In this document: in pieces, positions 51,872-62,097 of the stretch
Position numbering within the stretch: the stretch's first letter is position 1
Layout: each line of letters starts with the position of its first letter
Assembly (NCBI GenBank): GCA_016874005.1
Contig: VGVQ01000001.1
Coordinates: forward strand, 310,001-374,000
DNA length: 64,000 bases
Direction: 5' to 3'
Source of the DNA: Gemmatimonadota bacterium
Lineage (GTDB): Bacteria > Gemmatimonadota > Gemmatimonadetes > Gemmatimonadales > GWC2-71-9
Position numbers and translations under genes: made by a program
The notes under the pieces: generated by a model
What the model saw: only the letters and a program-made list of their open reading frames with translations
The model's database searches: none
Told to the model about the DNA's origin: nothing

Positions 51872-52474
51872 TCAGGCCACCCCGGCGACCCCCGCCAGCG
51901 CCCGCCCGAAGCCCCGCTCCTCGGCCAGGTGCCGGAGCGAGCGCTTGAGGTGCTCCCGGCTCCGGTGCAGTCTGGACCGTACGGTGCCCACCGGGCAACC
52001 GACCGCCGCCGCGATGTCCTGATAGGACATGTCGTCGACGAAGTAGAGCATCGCCACGGTACGGTATTCGACCGGTAGTCTGTCCAGCGCCGCGAGAATC
52101 TCGTCGGTTTCGATGTTGCTCACGAAGCGTGTCAGGGGATCGGGTTCCGGCTCGCCGAACGCGCTGGCGGCGAGGTCGAGATCATCGGGTCGCTCGAGTT
52201 CGTCGATCGACATCGTGGCGTTGCTCCGGCTTCGCCGGCGATAGCGGGAGATGAACGCGTTGGTGACGATCCTGAGGAACCAGGCTTTGAAGTTGGTGCC
52301 GGCCTCGAAACCACCGAATCCGCGGCAGGCGTTGAGGGCTGCCTCCTGGACGACGTCTTCGGCCTCGTGAGGGTCGCGGGTCAGATTGAGAGCAACCCGA
52401 TAGGCAACCGGCAGGACCGGGGCGATCAGTTCGTTGAGGTCCAGCGTCTCGGCTCGGGCGGCTTGGGAGGTCAT
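51872..52474 (-). CDS. ECF RNA polymerase sigma factor
   Basis: 200-aa ECF sigma factor. Region 2: DPHEAEDVVQEAALNACRGF with FKAWFLRIVTNAFISRYRRR. Region 4: MLYFVDDMSYQDIAAAVGCPVGTVRSRLHRSREHL. An acidic linker (ELERPDDLDLAASAFGEPEPD) joins them. No anti-sigma gene adjoins it, unlike the other two ECF genes in the window. Its 236-base upstream region holds two tandem palindromes (52650-52685). Confidence 0.92.
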   Translation of the reverse strand: MTSQAARAETLDLNELIAPVLPVAYRVALNLTRDPHEAEDVVQEAALNACRGFGGFEAGTNFKAWFLRIVTNAFISRYRRRSRSNATMSIDELERPDDLDLAASAFGEPEPDPLTRFVSNIETDEILAALDRLPVEYRTVAMLYFVDDMSYQDIAAAVGCPVGTVRSRLHRSREHLKRSLRHLAEERGFGRALAGVAGVA

Positions 52475-52649
52475 TGTCGGCTCGCGTTCCTGTCCGGGGT
52501 TGAATCGGCCATCTCTTTCTGGCCAGTCCCTAAGACAGGTCGCGTGCCGAAAGCCTTCGGTTTCGCCGATAGGTCATCCAAGACTTTGCTGTCGATCGAT
52601 TTACGTTGATTCGAGTCGGCCGACACCAGGCCAGTGAAAGGCCCCAGTG

Positions 52650-52685
52650 CCCAACATGTTGGGAACTGGATCCCAACATATTGGG
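52650..52685. promoter_or_regulatory. two tandem 14-bp palindromes
   Basis: CCCAACATGTTGGG (52650-52663, perfect) and CCCAACATATTGGG (52672-52685, one pair off) have centres 22 bases apart, two helical turns. They lie about 180-210 bases upstream of the ECF sigma start. This has the form of a cooperative operator or an enhancer for a dimeric HTH protein such as the neighbouring sigma-54 activator. Confidence 0.7.
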
Positions 52686-52710
52686 AGGTCGGAACGAGAG
52701 GCGGGTGAGG

Positions 52711-54044
52711 CTATTTGGCGGCGTATCCTTCCAGCCGGCGATCGATCTCGACCTTCGACAGCCAGCGTCCACCGATCATGACGCCGGCGATCCTGCCGAC
52801 GTTGGCGACCGAGGCGAGTGGATTTCCGTCGAGCAAGAGCAGGTCGGCCCGCTTGCCCTCCGCCACCGTGCCCGCGGTGGCGGATGTCCCGAAGTGCGCC
52901 GCGACGTTACGGGTGCCCGTTTCGAGCGCCTGGAACGGCGTCAGCCCGGCGTCGACGAGGTAGGCCAGCTCGCGGCGGATCGAGAAGCCGGGAACGTTCC
53001 AGACCTGGGGGGCATCCGACCCGAGCAGGAAACCGACCCCGCCCGCGTGAAGTCCCTTGATGAGTTTCTTGCGGAGGTCGAGGTAGCGTGCTCGTTGTTC
53101 CGCCGACGCCCCCCGCTTCGCATCCCATTGGTTTGCTGCGCCCAGGCATCGATCCCGGCCTTGGACCAATACCGCATCTCGGGCCATTGCCGCATCTCCT
53201 CGACGTTGAAGTCGCCGACGACGTGACGCATCAGGGTTTCGGTCGGGACCATCCACACCCCAGAAGCCTTGGCCTTCGCGGCCAGCATCGCGATTCGGCT
53301 TTCGTCGGCCTGCATCACCCGTCCCAGCCCGAAGAAGCCGGCCTCCTCGCCACTGAAGCGCCGACCGCTCGAAGCCGGGTCGAGGCCCTCCATGAACCCA
53401 TCGAGATGATCGATCGACCAGAACTTGGCCTCGAGCGCCCGTTCGATCCCCACGTCGAGCGGCACGTGTCCCGCAAACCGGATCCCGACCTGCTCCGCCA
53501 CGGTGACGATCGAATCGAAGACGCTCCGTCGGATCCCCGGGTGGACCTTCATGAAGTCGTAGCCGACCTGACGGTACTTGCGAACCGAGTCGACGGCCTT
53601 GGCGCCATTGGTCATGGAGTTGCCGTTCAGCGACGGGCTCGAGGTGTAGATCAACGGGCTCAGGATTTCCCCGCGGGCGGCCCGCTCCCGATACGGCAGG
53701 TGGCGCGGATCGCCGAGCATCCCGCGCACCGTCGTCACCCCGTTCAGGACGAAGAGGCCGAGCACCCGTTCGATCACCGAATCGGGGACCTGCGGCCCGG
53801 GGGGAATGTGGGCGTGCATCTCGGCCAGGCCGGGCATCAGGAACTTGCCGGTGCCGTTGACCACCGTGGCGCCAGCCGGCGCCTTGACCCGGTCGCTCCC
53901 GCCGAGCTGGACGATCTTGCCACCGCGAATCACGACGGTTTGGTCCGAGAGGACGCGATCTCGGTCCATTGGAACGACGTTGACGTTCACGAATGCCGTC
54001 GTGGGCTCCTCCAGGAGGCTCACGGCTAGCAGCAGCATGTTCAT
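52711..54044 (-). pseudogene. frameshifted secreted amidohydrolase
   Basis: The first part (54044 to about 53115) encodes a signal-like start, GLAEMHAHIPPG (HxH), FMKVHPG and the HVPLD/IDHLDG metal motifs. The last part, in another frame (about 53110 to 52711), encodes GVGFLLGSDAPQVW and AYLVDAGLTPFQALETGTRN, then GKRADLLLLDGNPL. The break lies at a run of six C (53109-53114); one more base would restore a single frame of about 440 codons. It is therefore one amidohydrolase with a homopolymer indel, either a true mutation or a sequencing error. Confidence 0.8.
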
Positions 54045-54081
54045 GGCGTATCCCCTAGTTGGAATGGCGAGCCATTACGAC

Positions 54082-54861
54082 TTACGCGCGAGATCCGAAC
54101 CCCGTTTCCGGGGGGCGGACCCGTGCCACCCGAAGCGACAACGGCCAGCGAACCAGCCGAACGCGGCCGGTGGAACCCCACAGCGCGGCCAGCTCCCCGC
54201 TGAAGTCGACCACTGGGTCGACGCCGGTGGCCTGGCGGCACCGGGCGACCGCCGACCAGGTGCGAAGGTAGCCGATCAGGTGGGCCAAGGACCACTCGGC
54301 TTCCATCGCAAACGCGGGCGCGGCGATCGCGGGAAAGGGAATCGGAATCGTCCGATACTCGGTGTCGACATACCGTCGATCGCCAGGCCAATAGGGCCCC
54401 ACGGTGCCGGAATAGAAGCGCCGGAGGGCCTGGTCGATCGGGGGATCGGTTTCGAGCATGTTGTACATCCAGGCCGCGAGCACCCCGCCCGGTTTAGTCA
54501 CCCGACCGACCTCGGCGAAGAACCGGGGGTGGTCGAGCCAATGGAGCGCCTGGGCCACGGTCACCAGGTCGACCGAGCCATCCTCGAGGCCGCACTCCTC
54601 GGCCCGAGCAATCCGGTAGTCGACGTTAGGGAGCCGAGGGGCGTGGCGCAGCTGATCCGGACTCGCGTCGGTGGCGATGACGAGCGAGAACCGGTGGGCC
54701 AGCCCCGGGACGGCCTGACCGCTCCCGGTCGCGCAATCCCAGGCGCACCCTCGCGAAGGCACCAGGCCGGCCAGCCATTCGAACAGCGAGTCGGGGTAGC
54801 CGGGCCGATACTTGGCGTAGCCGTCGGCCCGATCGGAGAAGTGATCCTGAAAACCACTCAC
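54082..54861 (-). CDS. class I SAM-dependent methyltransferase
   Basis: 259 aa with motif I WDCATGSGQAVPGLA, an acidic strand-2 end (ATDASP), DLVTVAQALHWLDHPRFF and GRVTKPGGVLAAWMYN. The layout (YAKYRPGYPDSLFEWLAG at the start) is typical of the methyltransferases annotated as trans-aconitate- or ubiquinone-type; substrate unknown. It starts with GTG 54861 and lies 37 bases upstream of the frameshifted amidohydrolase. Confidence 0.85.
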   Translation of the reverse strand: MSGFQDHFSDRADGYAKYRPGYPDSLFEWLAGLVPSRGCAWDCATGSGQAVPGLAHRFSLVIATDASPDQLRHAPRLPNVDYRIARAEECGLEDGSVDLVTVAQALHWLDHPRFFAEVGRVTKPGGVLAAWMYNMLETDPPIDQALRRFYSGTVGPYWPGDRRYVDTEYRTIPIPFPAIAAPAFAMEAEWSLAHLIGYLRTWSAVARCRQATGVDPVVDFSGELAALWGSTGRVRLVRWPLSLRVARVRPPETGFGSRA

Positions 54862-54949
54862 CTGGGCGAGTATCCGTTGGGGAAGGAGTCGCCCGCTTCG
54901 GGGCCGATTTCTCCGGCAACGAGGGTCGCGCGGCTGGCCGCCAAGTCGG

Positions 54950-55123
54950 TCATATCAGCACCGCCCAGATCCCGAGCAGGGACAACAGGGCAAGGCCGAC
55001 CGCCAGGAGAATACCGCGGATTCGGGCCCGCTGCCGAATCCCATCCCTGAGGGCGCTCACCGACGCCGCCAACAGCACGACGAAGCCGCCGAGGATGACC
55101 AGGTACAGGAGCATCGCGAGCAT
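54950..55123 (-). CDS. small two-helix membrane protein (57 aa)
   Basis: ATG 55123 to TGA 54950. Two hydrophobic helices (LLYLVILGGFVVLLAASV and ILLAVGLALLSLLGIWAVLI) are joined by a basic loop (RDGIRQRARIRG). Third codon positions are G/C rich. It lies seven bases behind the TauE gene, so it is likely translated from the same message. No family recognised. Confidence 0.6.
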   Translation of the reverse strand: MLAMLLYLVILGGFVVLLAASVSALRDGIRQRARIRGILLAVGLALLSLLGIWAVLI

Positions 55124-55130
55124 GGCGCGA

Positions 55131-55871
55131 TTACCAGCCGAGGAGGAGTTTGCCGCCGAGGATCAGCCCGGCCGAGAGAAAGAGGCCCCGGACCACTCTC
55201 CCGCCGACCCGCACCCCGAGTCGGGAGCCCAGGTGGCCGCCGAGAACCGCGCCCAGGGTGGCCGGGACGGCCAGGGCCGGGACCAAGGCGCCCGCCAGCC
55301 AGTAGCCGAGGGCCGCGAAGGCGCACCACGGCGCGGCGATGAGGTAGTAATGGCCCAGCGCTCGAAGAAAGCCATGACCGCGGGTCATCGCGAACAGCAA
55401 GGTAGTGGCGACCGAGTTTCCGGATCCCAGAAGCCCTTCGTAGCAGCCCAGCGGCAGCGCCACGCCCGCGGTGCAGGGCACCGGCCACCGTGGCGGGCGT
55501 TCCGTCGCCCCGATGGCGGGACGCCACCACGCCAAGGCGACCGCCGCGACGATGAAACCGCCGACGAGCGGGCGGACCCGAGCGGGATCGAGGCCGATCG
55601 TCAACCGCACCCCGACCCAGGCGCCCGCCATGCCGATGACCATCATGGCACCCACCAAGGGCCATTCGACGAGGCGCCCCTTGAGGTAGTTCCGGGCGCC
55701 GGCGACGGTCCACAGCGCGCCGGCGACTTTGTCGCACCCGACCGCGGTGGGAAGCGGGTAGCCGAGGGCGATCCAGGCGGGAGTGGTGAGCAGGGAGGAG
55801 CTTCCCCCGCTCAGCGAACCCAGCAGGGTGGCGACGAAGGCGAGCGAGAACACGATCGCGACGTTAGGCAC
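55131..55871 (-). CDS. TauE/SafE-family membrane exporter
   Basis: 246-aa polytopic membrane protein with two repeats of about four helices, as in the sulfite exporter TauE/SafE family. The N-terminal repeat has GSLSGGSSSLLTTPAWIALG and the second GCYEGLLGSGNSVATTLLF. It probably exports a small anion; the substrate cannot be read. It overlaps the dehydratase gene by 8 bp. Confidence 0.85.
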   Translation of the reverse strand: MPNVAIVFSLAFVATLLGSLSGGSSSLLTTPAWIALGYPLPTAVGCDKVAGALWTVAGARNYLKGRLVEWPLVGAMMVIGMAGAWVGVRLTIGLDPARVRPLVGGFIVAAVALAWWRPAIGATERPPRWPVPCTAGVALPLGCYEGLLGSGNSVATTLLFAMTRGHGFLRALGHYYLIAAPWCAFAALGYWLAGALVPALAVPATLGAVLGGHLGSRLGVRVGGRVVRGLFLSAGLILGGKLLLGW

Positions 55872-56868
55872 TCTGCCCCGCCAGCAGCCGGCCTCGCTCG
55901 AGATATTCGGAGAAGCGGGTCGCGTCGATGTTCGCGCCGCAGACCACCAGTCCGACCCGCTTGCCCCCGAGTCGGCTGGCCAGCGGCCCGAGCAGACCGG
56001 CCGTCGTGGCGGCCCCGGCCGGCTCGACCGCGAGTTTCGTCCGCTCGAACAGCCAAAAGGCCGCCTGGAGCATCGCGTCGTCGCTGATCAGCACGATGTC
56101 GTCGACGAAGCGGGTGATCAGCGAAAGGCTGTACGGCATCGCGAACGGGGGGCTCAAGCTGTCGGCGATCGTTCGAATGGTCCCGGCCGCTTCCGGACGT
56201 CCCGAGGCCACGCTCCGCTTGATGACGTCGTTCCCTTCGGGTTCGATCCCGTACACCGCGCAGCCCGGCCGGAGCTGTTTGACCGCGGCCGCCACTCCAG
56301 CGATCAAGCCACCGCCGCCAACCGGAACCAGGACGGCGTCGAGGTCCTCGACGTCGCGCATCAGCTCCAGTCCGAGGGTCGCGGTCCCCGTGGCGGTGTA
56401 GAACCCCTCGAAGGGATGGACCAACGCGCGGCCTTCGGCCTGCTCGATGTGTTTGACCAGGGAAAAGGCCTCGTGGACATCCTCCGCCAGAACGACCTCG
56501 GCGCCAAAGCGCCGGCACAGCGCCACTCGGGCCGAACTGGCCGACTTGGGCATCACCACCTTGGCGCTGGTGCCGAGCGCCCGAGCGGCGTAGCTGACGG
56601 CGGCGGCGTGGTTTCCGGCGCTGACCGCGGTCACGCCCCGTTTCAGCGCCGCCGGATCGAGGGACAGCATGTTCATGACCGCCCCTCGGGCCTTGAAGGT
56701 GCCCGATTGCTGAAACAGCTCTAGTTTGAGGTGAACCTCGGTGCCGGGACCGAGGCGATCGCCGAGGAGATCGTCTCGCCACTCCCAGACCGGCGTTCGC
56801 CGGACGAAGGGAGCCAATCGAGATGTCGCGGCGTTGATGTGTTGGAGGGTCGGGGGCGTGTCAGTCAC
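55864..56868 (-). CDS. threonine/serine dehydratase, PLP-dependent (copy 1)
   Basis: 334-aa fold-type II PLP enzyme. The PLP Lys is in SGTFKARGA, the Asn loop in VSAGNHAAAVSYAA and the phosphate Gly loop in VPVGGGGLIAGVAA. There is no C-terminal ACT domain, so no isoleucine-type feedback. It could deaminate threonine/serine or racemise serine. It is only 35% or so alike by eye to the second copy at 57299, so not a recent duplicate. Confidence 0.85.
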   Translation of the reverse strand: MTDTPPTLQHINAATSRLAPFVRRTPVWEWRDDLLGDRLGPGTEVHLKLELFQQSGTFKARGAVMNMLSLDPAALKRGVTAVSAGNHAAAVSYAARALGTSAKVVMPKSASSARVALCRRFGAEVVLAEDVHEAFSLVKHIEQAEGRALVHPFEGFYTATGTATLGLELMRDVEDLDAVLVPVGGGGLIAGVAAAVKQLRPGCAVYGIEPEGNDVIKRSVASGRPEAAGTIRTIADSLSPPFAMPYSLSLITRFVDDIVLISDDAMLQAAFWLFERTKLAVEPAGAATTAGLLGPLASRLGGKRVGLVVCGANIDATRFSEYLERGRLLAGQSA

Positions 56869-56970
56869 TGAGCCCTCGTCGGGTCGGTCGCCGTCCTATC
56901 GGGGGAAGGTGCCGGACTCGGTGTCAAAAAGTTGGAGTCGCGTCGGAGCGACCAAGATAAGGAGGCCGTC

Positions 56971-57324
56971 ATGTCGTCGCTGGTTCGGGTGTTATCGTTC
57001 GCGTTGGCCGCCGCCGTCACACTCGGGTGCGGCCGCAATCGGGTCGAGACCGCCGTCGATCCGGATGCCCCGACGGTGCTGGTCGTGGACAACCAGGCCT
57101 TTCCGGACATGACCATCTACGTCGTCGAAGGGGCTCGCCGGGTTCGGCTCGGGCTGGCCGGTGGCCTTAGCCAGACCAAATTCACCCTCCCGAAGTACCT
57201 GGTGCGAAGCCTGACCAGCGTTCGATTCCAGGCCGACCCGATCGGCAGCGCCCGCGCCCCGATCTCGGACGAGATCACCGTCAGCCCGGGCGACGAGGTC
57301 ACTCTTCGGATCCCGCCTTCCTAA
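56971..57324 (+). CDS. small lipoprotein, unknown
   Basis: 117 aa with a lipobox (AAAVTLGCG). The mature part is short and strand-rich (PTVLVVDNQAFPDMTIYVV; RVRLGLAGGLSQTKFTLP), compatible with one immunoglobulin-like or carboxypeptidase-regulatory fold. AAGGAGG lies at the ideal distance before ATG 56971, which fixes the start. It overlaps the convergent dehydratase gene by 26 bp. Confidence 0.75.
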   Translation: MSSLVRVLSFALAAAVTLGCGRNRVETAVDPDAPTVLVVDNQAFPDMTIYVVEGARRVRLGLAGGLSQTKFTLPKYLVRSLTSVRFQADPIGSARAPISDEITVSPGDEVTLRIPPS

Positions 57325-58315
57325 CCTTCGCTTGGGGGGGGCCGCCAGGGCGGTCCCCTCGCATCACCTGGCACCAGGTTTCCGCGTCGACGTTCCCTCC
57401 ACACAATACGATCGCGAGATCTCGCACCCGTCCGGCGAACCGATCGCGCTGGCGGATCGCGGTCGCGACCGCGACCGCCGCGGCACCTTCGCAGATCAGC
57501 CGTTCCTCGTCGAACAACAACCGCATCGCCGCCGCGATCTCTTCTTCCGATGGCAGATCGTAGTCGTCGACCAAGTCCCGGCAGAGCGGGTAGGTGATCG
57601 TTCCGGCCTCGACTCCTCCCGCGGTTCCGTCCGACAGCGTCGGCAGCGAGGGCAGGTCGAGCACCCGCCCCGCCCTCACCGATTCCACCATGACGCAGGA
57701 ATTCGCCGGGGACGAGCCTATGACGACCAGCTCGGGGCGAACGGCCTTGAGGTAGCTCGCGATCCCGCCGATCAGCCCGCCGCCGCCGACCGAAATGACC
57801 GCCCCGCCGAGGTCGGGGCATTGGGCCAGGAGCTCGATCCCGATGGTGCCTTGACCGGCGACGACATCCCAATCGTTGTACGGTGAGAGGTACACCTGAC
57901 CGGCCCGCTCGGCCACGGCTCGGGCGTGAACCTCCGTCACCCCGGAATCGTCGCCCGCGAATTCGACCCGGGCCCCGAGTTGTTCGATCTTCCTGATCTT
58001 GATCGGCGCGGCGGTGGTCGGGAGGAACACGGTCGGCACCACCCCGGCATGGCGGCCCGCGTTCGCGACCGCGGCGCCGTGGTTGCCGCTCGACGCGGTC
58101 ACCACCCCACGGTGTCGCTCCGCCTCGGTCAGTCCGAGGACCTTGTTGAGCGCCCCGCGGGCTTTGAACGACCCGGTGACCTGGAGATTCTCCAGCTTGA
58201 GCCACACCGAGGTGCCGATCCGCTCGCTCAAAGCCGCGGAGTGGAGCAGTGGCGTCTCCCGCAGGTAGGGCCGGATCCGGTCGGCGGCCTCGAGAATTTC
58301 GGGGAACAGCTTCAT
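57299..58315 (-). CDS. threonine dehydratase-like PLP enzyme (copy 2)
   Basis: 338 aa. The PLP Lys is in TGSFKARGALNKVLG, followed by TASSGNHGAAVANAGR and SVGGGGLIGGIASYL. No regulatory ACT domain. ATG 58315 overlaps the D-aminoacylase stop (ATGA), so it is the last gene of the methylthioadenosine-salvage operon. Possible products are 2-oxobutyrate or pyruvate. Threonine, serine or another hydroxy-amino acid released upstream may be its substrate. Confidence 0.85.
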   Translation of the reverse strand: MKLFPEILEAADRIRPYLRETPLLHSAALSERIGTSVWLKLENLQVTGSFKARGALNKVLGLTEAERHRGVVTASSGNHGAAVANAGRHAGVVPTVFLPTTAAPIKIRKIEQLGARVEFAGDDSGVTEVHARAVAERAGQVYLSPYNDWDVVAGQGTIGIELLAQCPDLGGAVISVGGGGLIGGIASYLKAVRPELVVIGSSPANSCVMVESVRAGRVLDLPSLPTLSDGTAGGVEAGTITYPLCRDLVDDYDLPSEEEIAAAMRLLFDEERLICEGAAAVAVATAIRQRDRFAGRVRDLAIVLCGGNVDAETWCQVMRGDRPGGPPQAKVRKAGSEE

Positions 58316-59865
58316 TGGGCCTGGCGTCGGAGCACTCGTCCCGGGCGGGCCGGCGTCGTCCGACCGCCCTGATAGACGATTTGGCCGTTGACCCACACCC
58401 GAGCGATGCCGGTCGATGTCAGCCGCGGCTCCTTGGGCGTGGCCCGGTCGGCGACGGTGGCCGGGTCGAACAGCACCAAGTCGGCGAAGAAGCCCGGTGC
58501 GATGGTCCCCCGTTTCGAGAGACCGACGTGGGCCGCCGCCAGGCTCGTCATCCGCCTGATCGCTCCCTCGAGAGGAAGCACCTTGCCCTCCCGAACGTAC
58601 TTGCCAAGCACCCGCGGGAAGGCGCCGAAACCGCGGGGGTGGGCTCCGTCGAGTTCGCCGTCGGAGCAGACGTTGGTGTGCTCCCAGGCCAGCAATCGGG
58701 CGATGTCGCTCTCGATCATGCTGGTCGCGACCACGCTCTCGACCGATTCGGGGTAGTCAGGGTTGGCCCGTTCGAAGGCGAGGGCCTCGCGGATCAACCC
58801 CATCAGGGTGCTGGCCGGATCCTGGTTCCTCAGCGCCGCGATCTCCGCGACCGTCCGACCGACGTAGCTCGAGTTGGCGGCGAAAGCCCCGAGCAGGAGC
58901 CCCTCCGGTTTGGCGATCTCCCGGAGGATCTTCTCGGCTTCGGCACGATTGTCGAAATCTCGTTTCGGGAACAGTACCGTCAGCGTCGACTGCCAGTACG
59001 GGTAGGGATACAGATCGGCGGTGATCTCGACGCCGCCGGCCCGAGCCGCGTCGAGGACGCGGATCAGGCTGTCGGCCATGCCGTTGATCGGCACCATGGC
59101 GAGTTTGAGATGGCTGATCTGCACCGGCAGTTTCGCTTCCCGCCCGATCGCGATGATCTCGTCGATCGCCTCCCAGAACCAACGATCCTCGCTTCGAATG
59201 TGCGAGATGTATCGTCCCCCGACCCCGGCAGCCACCTTGGCGAGCGCCACGACCTCGCTCGGATCGGAATTGATCCCGGGATCGTACTCCAACCCGGTCG
59301 AGAGGCCTAACGCTCCCGCCGCGAGTTCCCGCGTGAGCAGTCTCGTCATCGAGTCGACCTCGGCCGGCGTGGCCGCGCGGCGGAAGTCGTCGCCCATGAC
59401 CGCCCGCCGGATGGTACCGTGGCCGGCGTAGGCCGCCACGTTGACCGCGGGCGGCGACCGCTCCAGGCTGTCGAACGTGGCGGCCAGCGGCATCCGATGG
59501 CCGCCGTCGTTGCCGGCGACGATGGTCGTGATTCCCTGGCTCACCGCGCCAAGAGCGTCCGGAAGGCGCTGCAGCTCCCAATCGTGGTGGCTGTGGGTGT
59601 CGATGAAGCCCGGGGCCAGGGTCAGGTTCTGTCCGTCGACGATCTGATCGCCGGGAGCCGGGGTCAAGTCGCCGACGGCCGCGATCGAGTCTCCGACGAG
59701 TCGCACCGCGCCGGAACGGGCCGGGTCGCCGGACCCGTCGAGGATCTGGACGTTGGTGATCGTCGTCCCAGCGGGGCCATCCGGCGCGGCACATCCGACC
59801 ACCCCGGCCAGAAGCCACGAGCGGCGCCACACGGTCCGGCCAGCACGGAGAGCGAAAATCGGCAT
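58312..59865 (-). CDS. N-acyl-D-amino-acid deacylase-like lipoprotein
   Basis: 517 aa. A lipoprotein-type signal (LLAGVVGCAAP) is followed by an amidohydrolase of the D-aminoacylase group: GFIDTHSHHDWEL (HxH), TTIVAGNDGG, GLSTGLEYDPG, PVQISHLK and CSDGELDGAHPRGFG. It would release D-amino acids from N-acyl forms in the periplasm. Thirteen bases separate it from the aldolase gene. Confidence 0.88.
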   Translation of the reverse strand: MPIFALRAGRTVWRRSWLLAGVVGCAAPDGPAGTTITNVQILDGSGDPARSGAVRLVGDSIAAVGDLTPAPGDQIVDGQNLTLAPGFIDTHSHHDWELQRLPDALGAVSQGITTIVAGNDGGHRMPLAATFDSLERSPPAVNVAAYAGHGTIRRAVMGDDFRRAATPAEVDSMTRLLTRELAAGALGLSTGLEYDPGINSDPSEVVALAKVAAGVGGRYISHIRSEDRWFWEAIDEIIAIGREAKLPVQISHLKLAMVPINGMADSLIRVLDAARAGGVEITADLYPYPYWQSTLTVLFPKRDFDNRAEAEKILREIAKPEGLLLGAFAANSSYVGRTVAEIAALRNQDPASTLMGLIREALAFERANPDYPESVESVVATSMIESDIARLLAWEHTNVCSDGELDGAHPRGFGAFPRVLGKYVREGKVLPLEGAIRRMTSLAAAHVGLSKRGTIAPGFFADLVLFDPATVADRATPKEPRLTSTGIARVWVNGQIVYQGGRTTPARPGRVLRRQAQ

Positions 59866-59878
59866 CGCGGCGAACTCC

Positions 59879-60522
59879 CTAGTGTTGTTGACCGTAGGTC
59901 CGAAACCGGTCGAGGACCTCGCGCATTTGACCCGCCGAGAGGTTCTTCGGGGTGGCGACCGCGGTTGCCGCGAGGTAGACCCGAGCGAGGAACTCGACCT
60001 CCTCCGCCACCACCAACGCCCGGTCCAAGTCGGCGCCGATCGCGACGAGTCCGTGATGGGCCAAGAGGCAGGCCGAACGGCCGTCCAGCGCCTTGACTGC
60101 CGTTGCGGCGATGGCGTCGGAGCCAAAGACGGCGTAGGGAGCGCACCGCACCGAGTCGCCGCCCGCCACCGCCACCATGTAGTGAAAGGCGGGGATATCT
60201 CGACCGAGGCAGGACACCGCCGTGGCGGAGGTCGCGTGGCCGTGGATGACCGCCGCGATCTCGGGCCGGGCGCGGTAGATCGCCGCATGCATCCGCCACT
60301 CGCTCGACGGGTCGCGGCGCTCGCCGGCCGCGACGGTTCCGTCGAGCGCCATCACCACGACGTCGTCCGGCTCGAGCTCCCCGTACGGCAAGCCGGTCGG
60401 CGTGATCGCCATCCCCCCAGCGACCCGAACGCTCACGTTGCCGGACGATTCGTGGGTCACGCCACGCTCCACCGTTCGACGGGCGGCGGCGATCACGGCT
60501 CGCCGCTCTTCGGCTCGCCAGG

Positions 60523-60526
<4 letters not shown>
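59879..60526 (-). CDS. class II aldolase, FucA-like (methylthioribulose-1-P aldolase candidate)
   Basis: 215 aa. It follows E. coli FucA closely in pattern: SSGNVSVR (Asn30), ITPTGLPY, PSSEWRMH with catalytic Glu76, zinc His95/His97 in IHGHATS, HYMVAVAGGDSV and the third zinc His157 in LLAHHGL. Next to mtnA and mtnP, it is more likely to split 5-methylthioribulose-1-phosphate into DHAP and methylthioacetaldehyde than to cleave fuculose phosphate. MtnB dehydratase is in the same superfamily but no mtnW/X/D-type genes follow. Start overlaps the mtnA stop. Confidence 0.85.
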
Positions 60527-61566
<1,040 letters not shown>

Positions 61567-62097
61567 CTAGTGGCCCTCGTAGCTGATCAGGGTGTGGACC
61601 GGACAGCCCGCGTCCTGCAGTCGGCGGCGGCCGCCCAACTCCGGGAGTTCGATGATGAAGCAGGCTTCCAGGACTTGGGCGCCGAGCTTTCGGAGCAGGG
61701 TGAGGCCGGCGACCGCCGTGCCGCCGGTGGCGATCAGATCGTCCACCAGCAGCACCCGTTGCCCGGCACTCACCGCGTCACGGTGGATTTCCACCCGATC
61801 GGTTCCGTATTCCAACTCGTAGTCGTGGCCGATGGTCTCGAAGGGCAACTTCCCCTTCTTCCGAATCGGGAGGAACCCCGCCCCCAGCCGCTCGGCCATC
61901 GCGCCGCCCAGAATGAAACCTCGGGCCTCGATGCCCGCGACCATGGCCACTTCCTGCTCGCGGTATCGGTCCACCAGATCCGCCACCGCCGCCCGGAAAC
62001 CGACTGGGTCACCCAGCAAGGTCGTGATGTCGCGAAACAGGATTCCCGGCTTGGGATGGTCAGGAATCGTTCGGATCAGCCGTTTGTAGTCGATCAC
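61567..62097 (-). CDS. apt: adenine phosphoribosyltransferase
   Basis: 176 aa. IPDHPKPGILFRDITTLL is the classic Apt start, and the PRPP loop is VLLVDDLIATGGTAVAG. It recovers the adenine released by the MTA phosphorylase encoded just upstream, whose stop overlaps its ATG by four bases. Confidence 0.95.
   Translation of the reverse strand: MIDYKRLIRTIPDHPKPGILFRDITTLLGDPVGFRAAVADLVDRYREQEVAMVAGIEARGFILGGAMAERLGAGFLPIRKKGKLPFETIGHDYELEYGTDRVEIHRDAVSAGQRVLLVDDLIATGGTAVAGLTLLRKLGAQVLEACFIIELPELGGRRRLQDAGCPVHTLISYEGH

Noticed and set aside
52475-52640. Sigma-54 promoter upstream of the ECF sigma gene
   Set aside because: The best candidate keeps GGCACG but lacks the GC dinucleotide at -12.
52941-53256. 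Programmed frameshift in the amidohydrolase gene
   Set aside because: Only a plain homopolymer is present, with no slippery heptamer, stimulatory hairpin or in-frame stop arrangement; an ordinary indel is simpler.
55864-58315. Recent tandem duplication of the two dehydratase genes
   Set aside because: They differ at most positions and a convergent lipoprotein gene lies between them, so they are distant paralogues.
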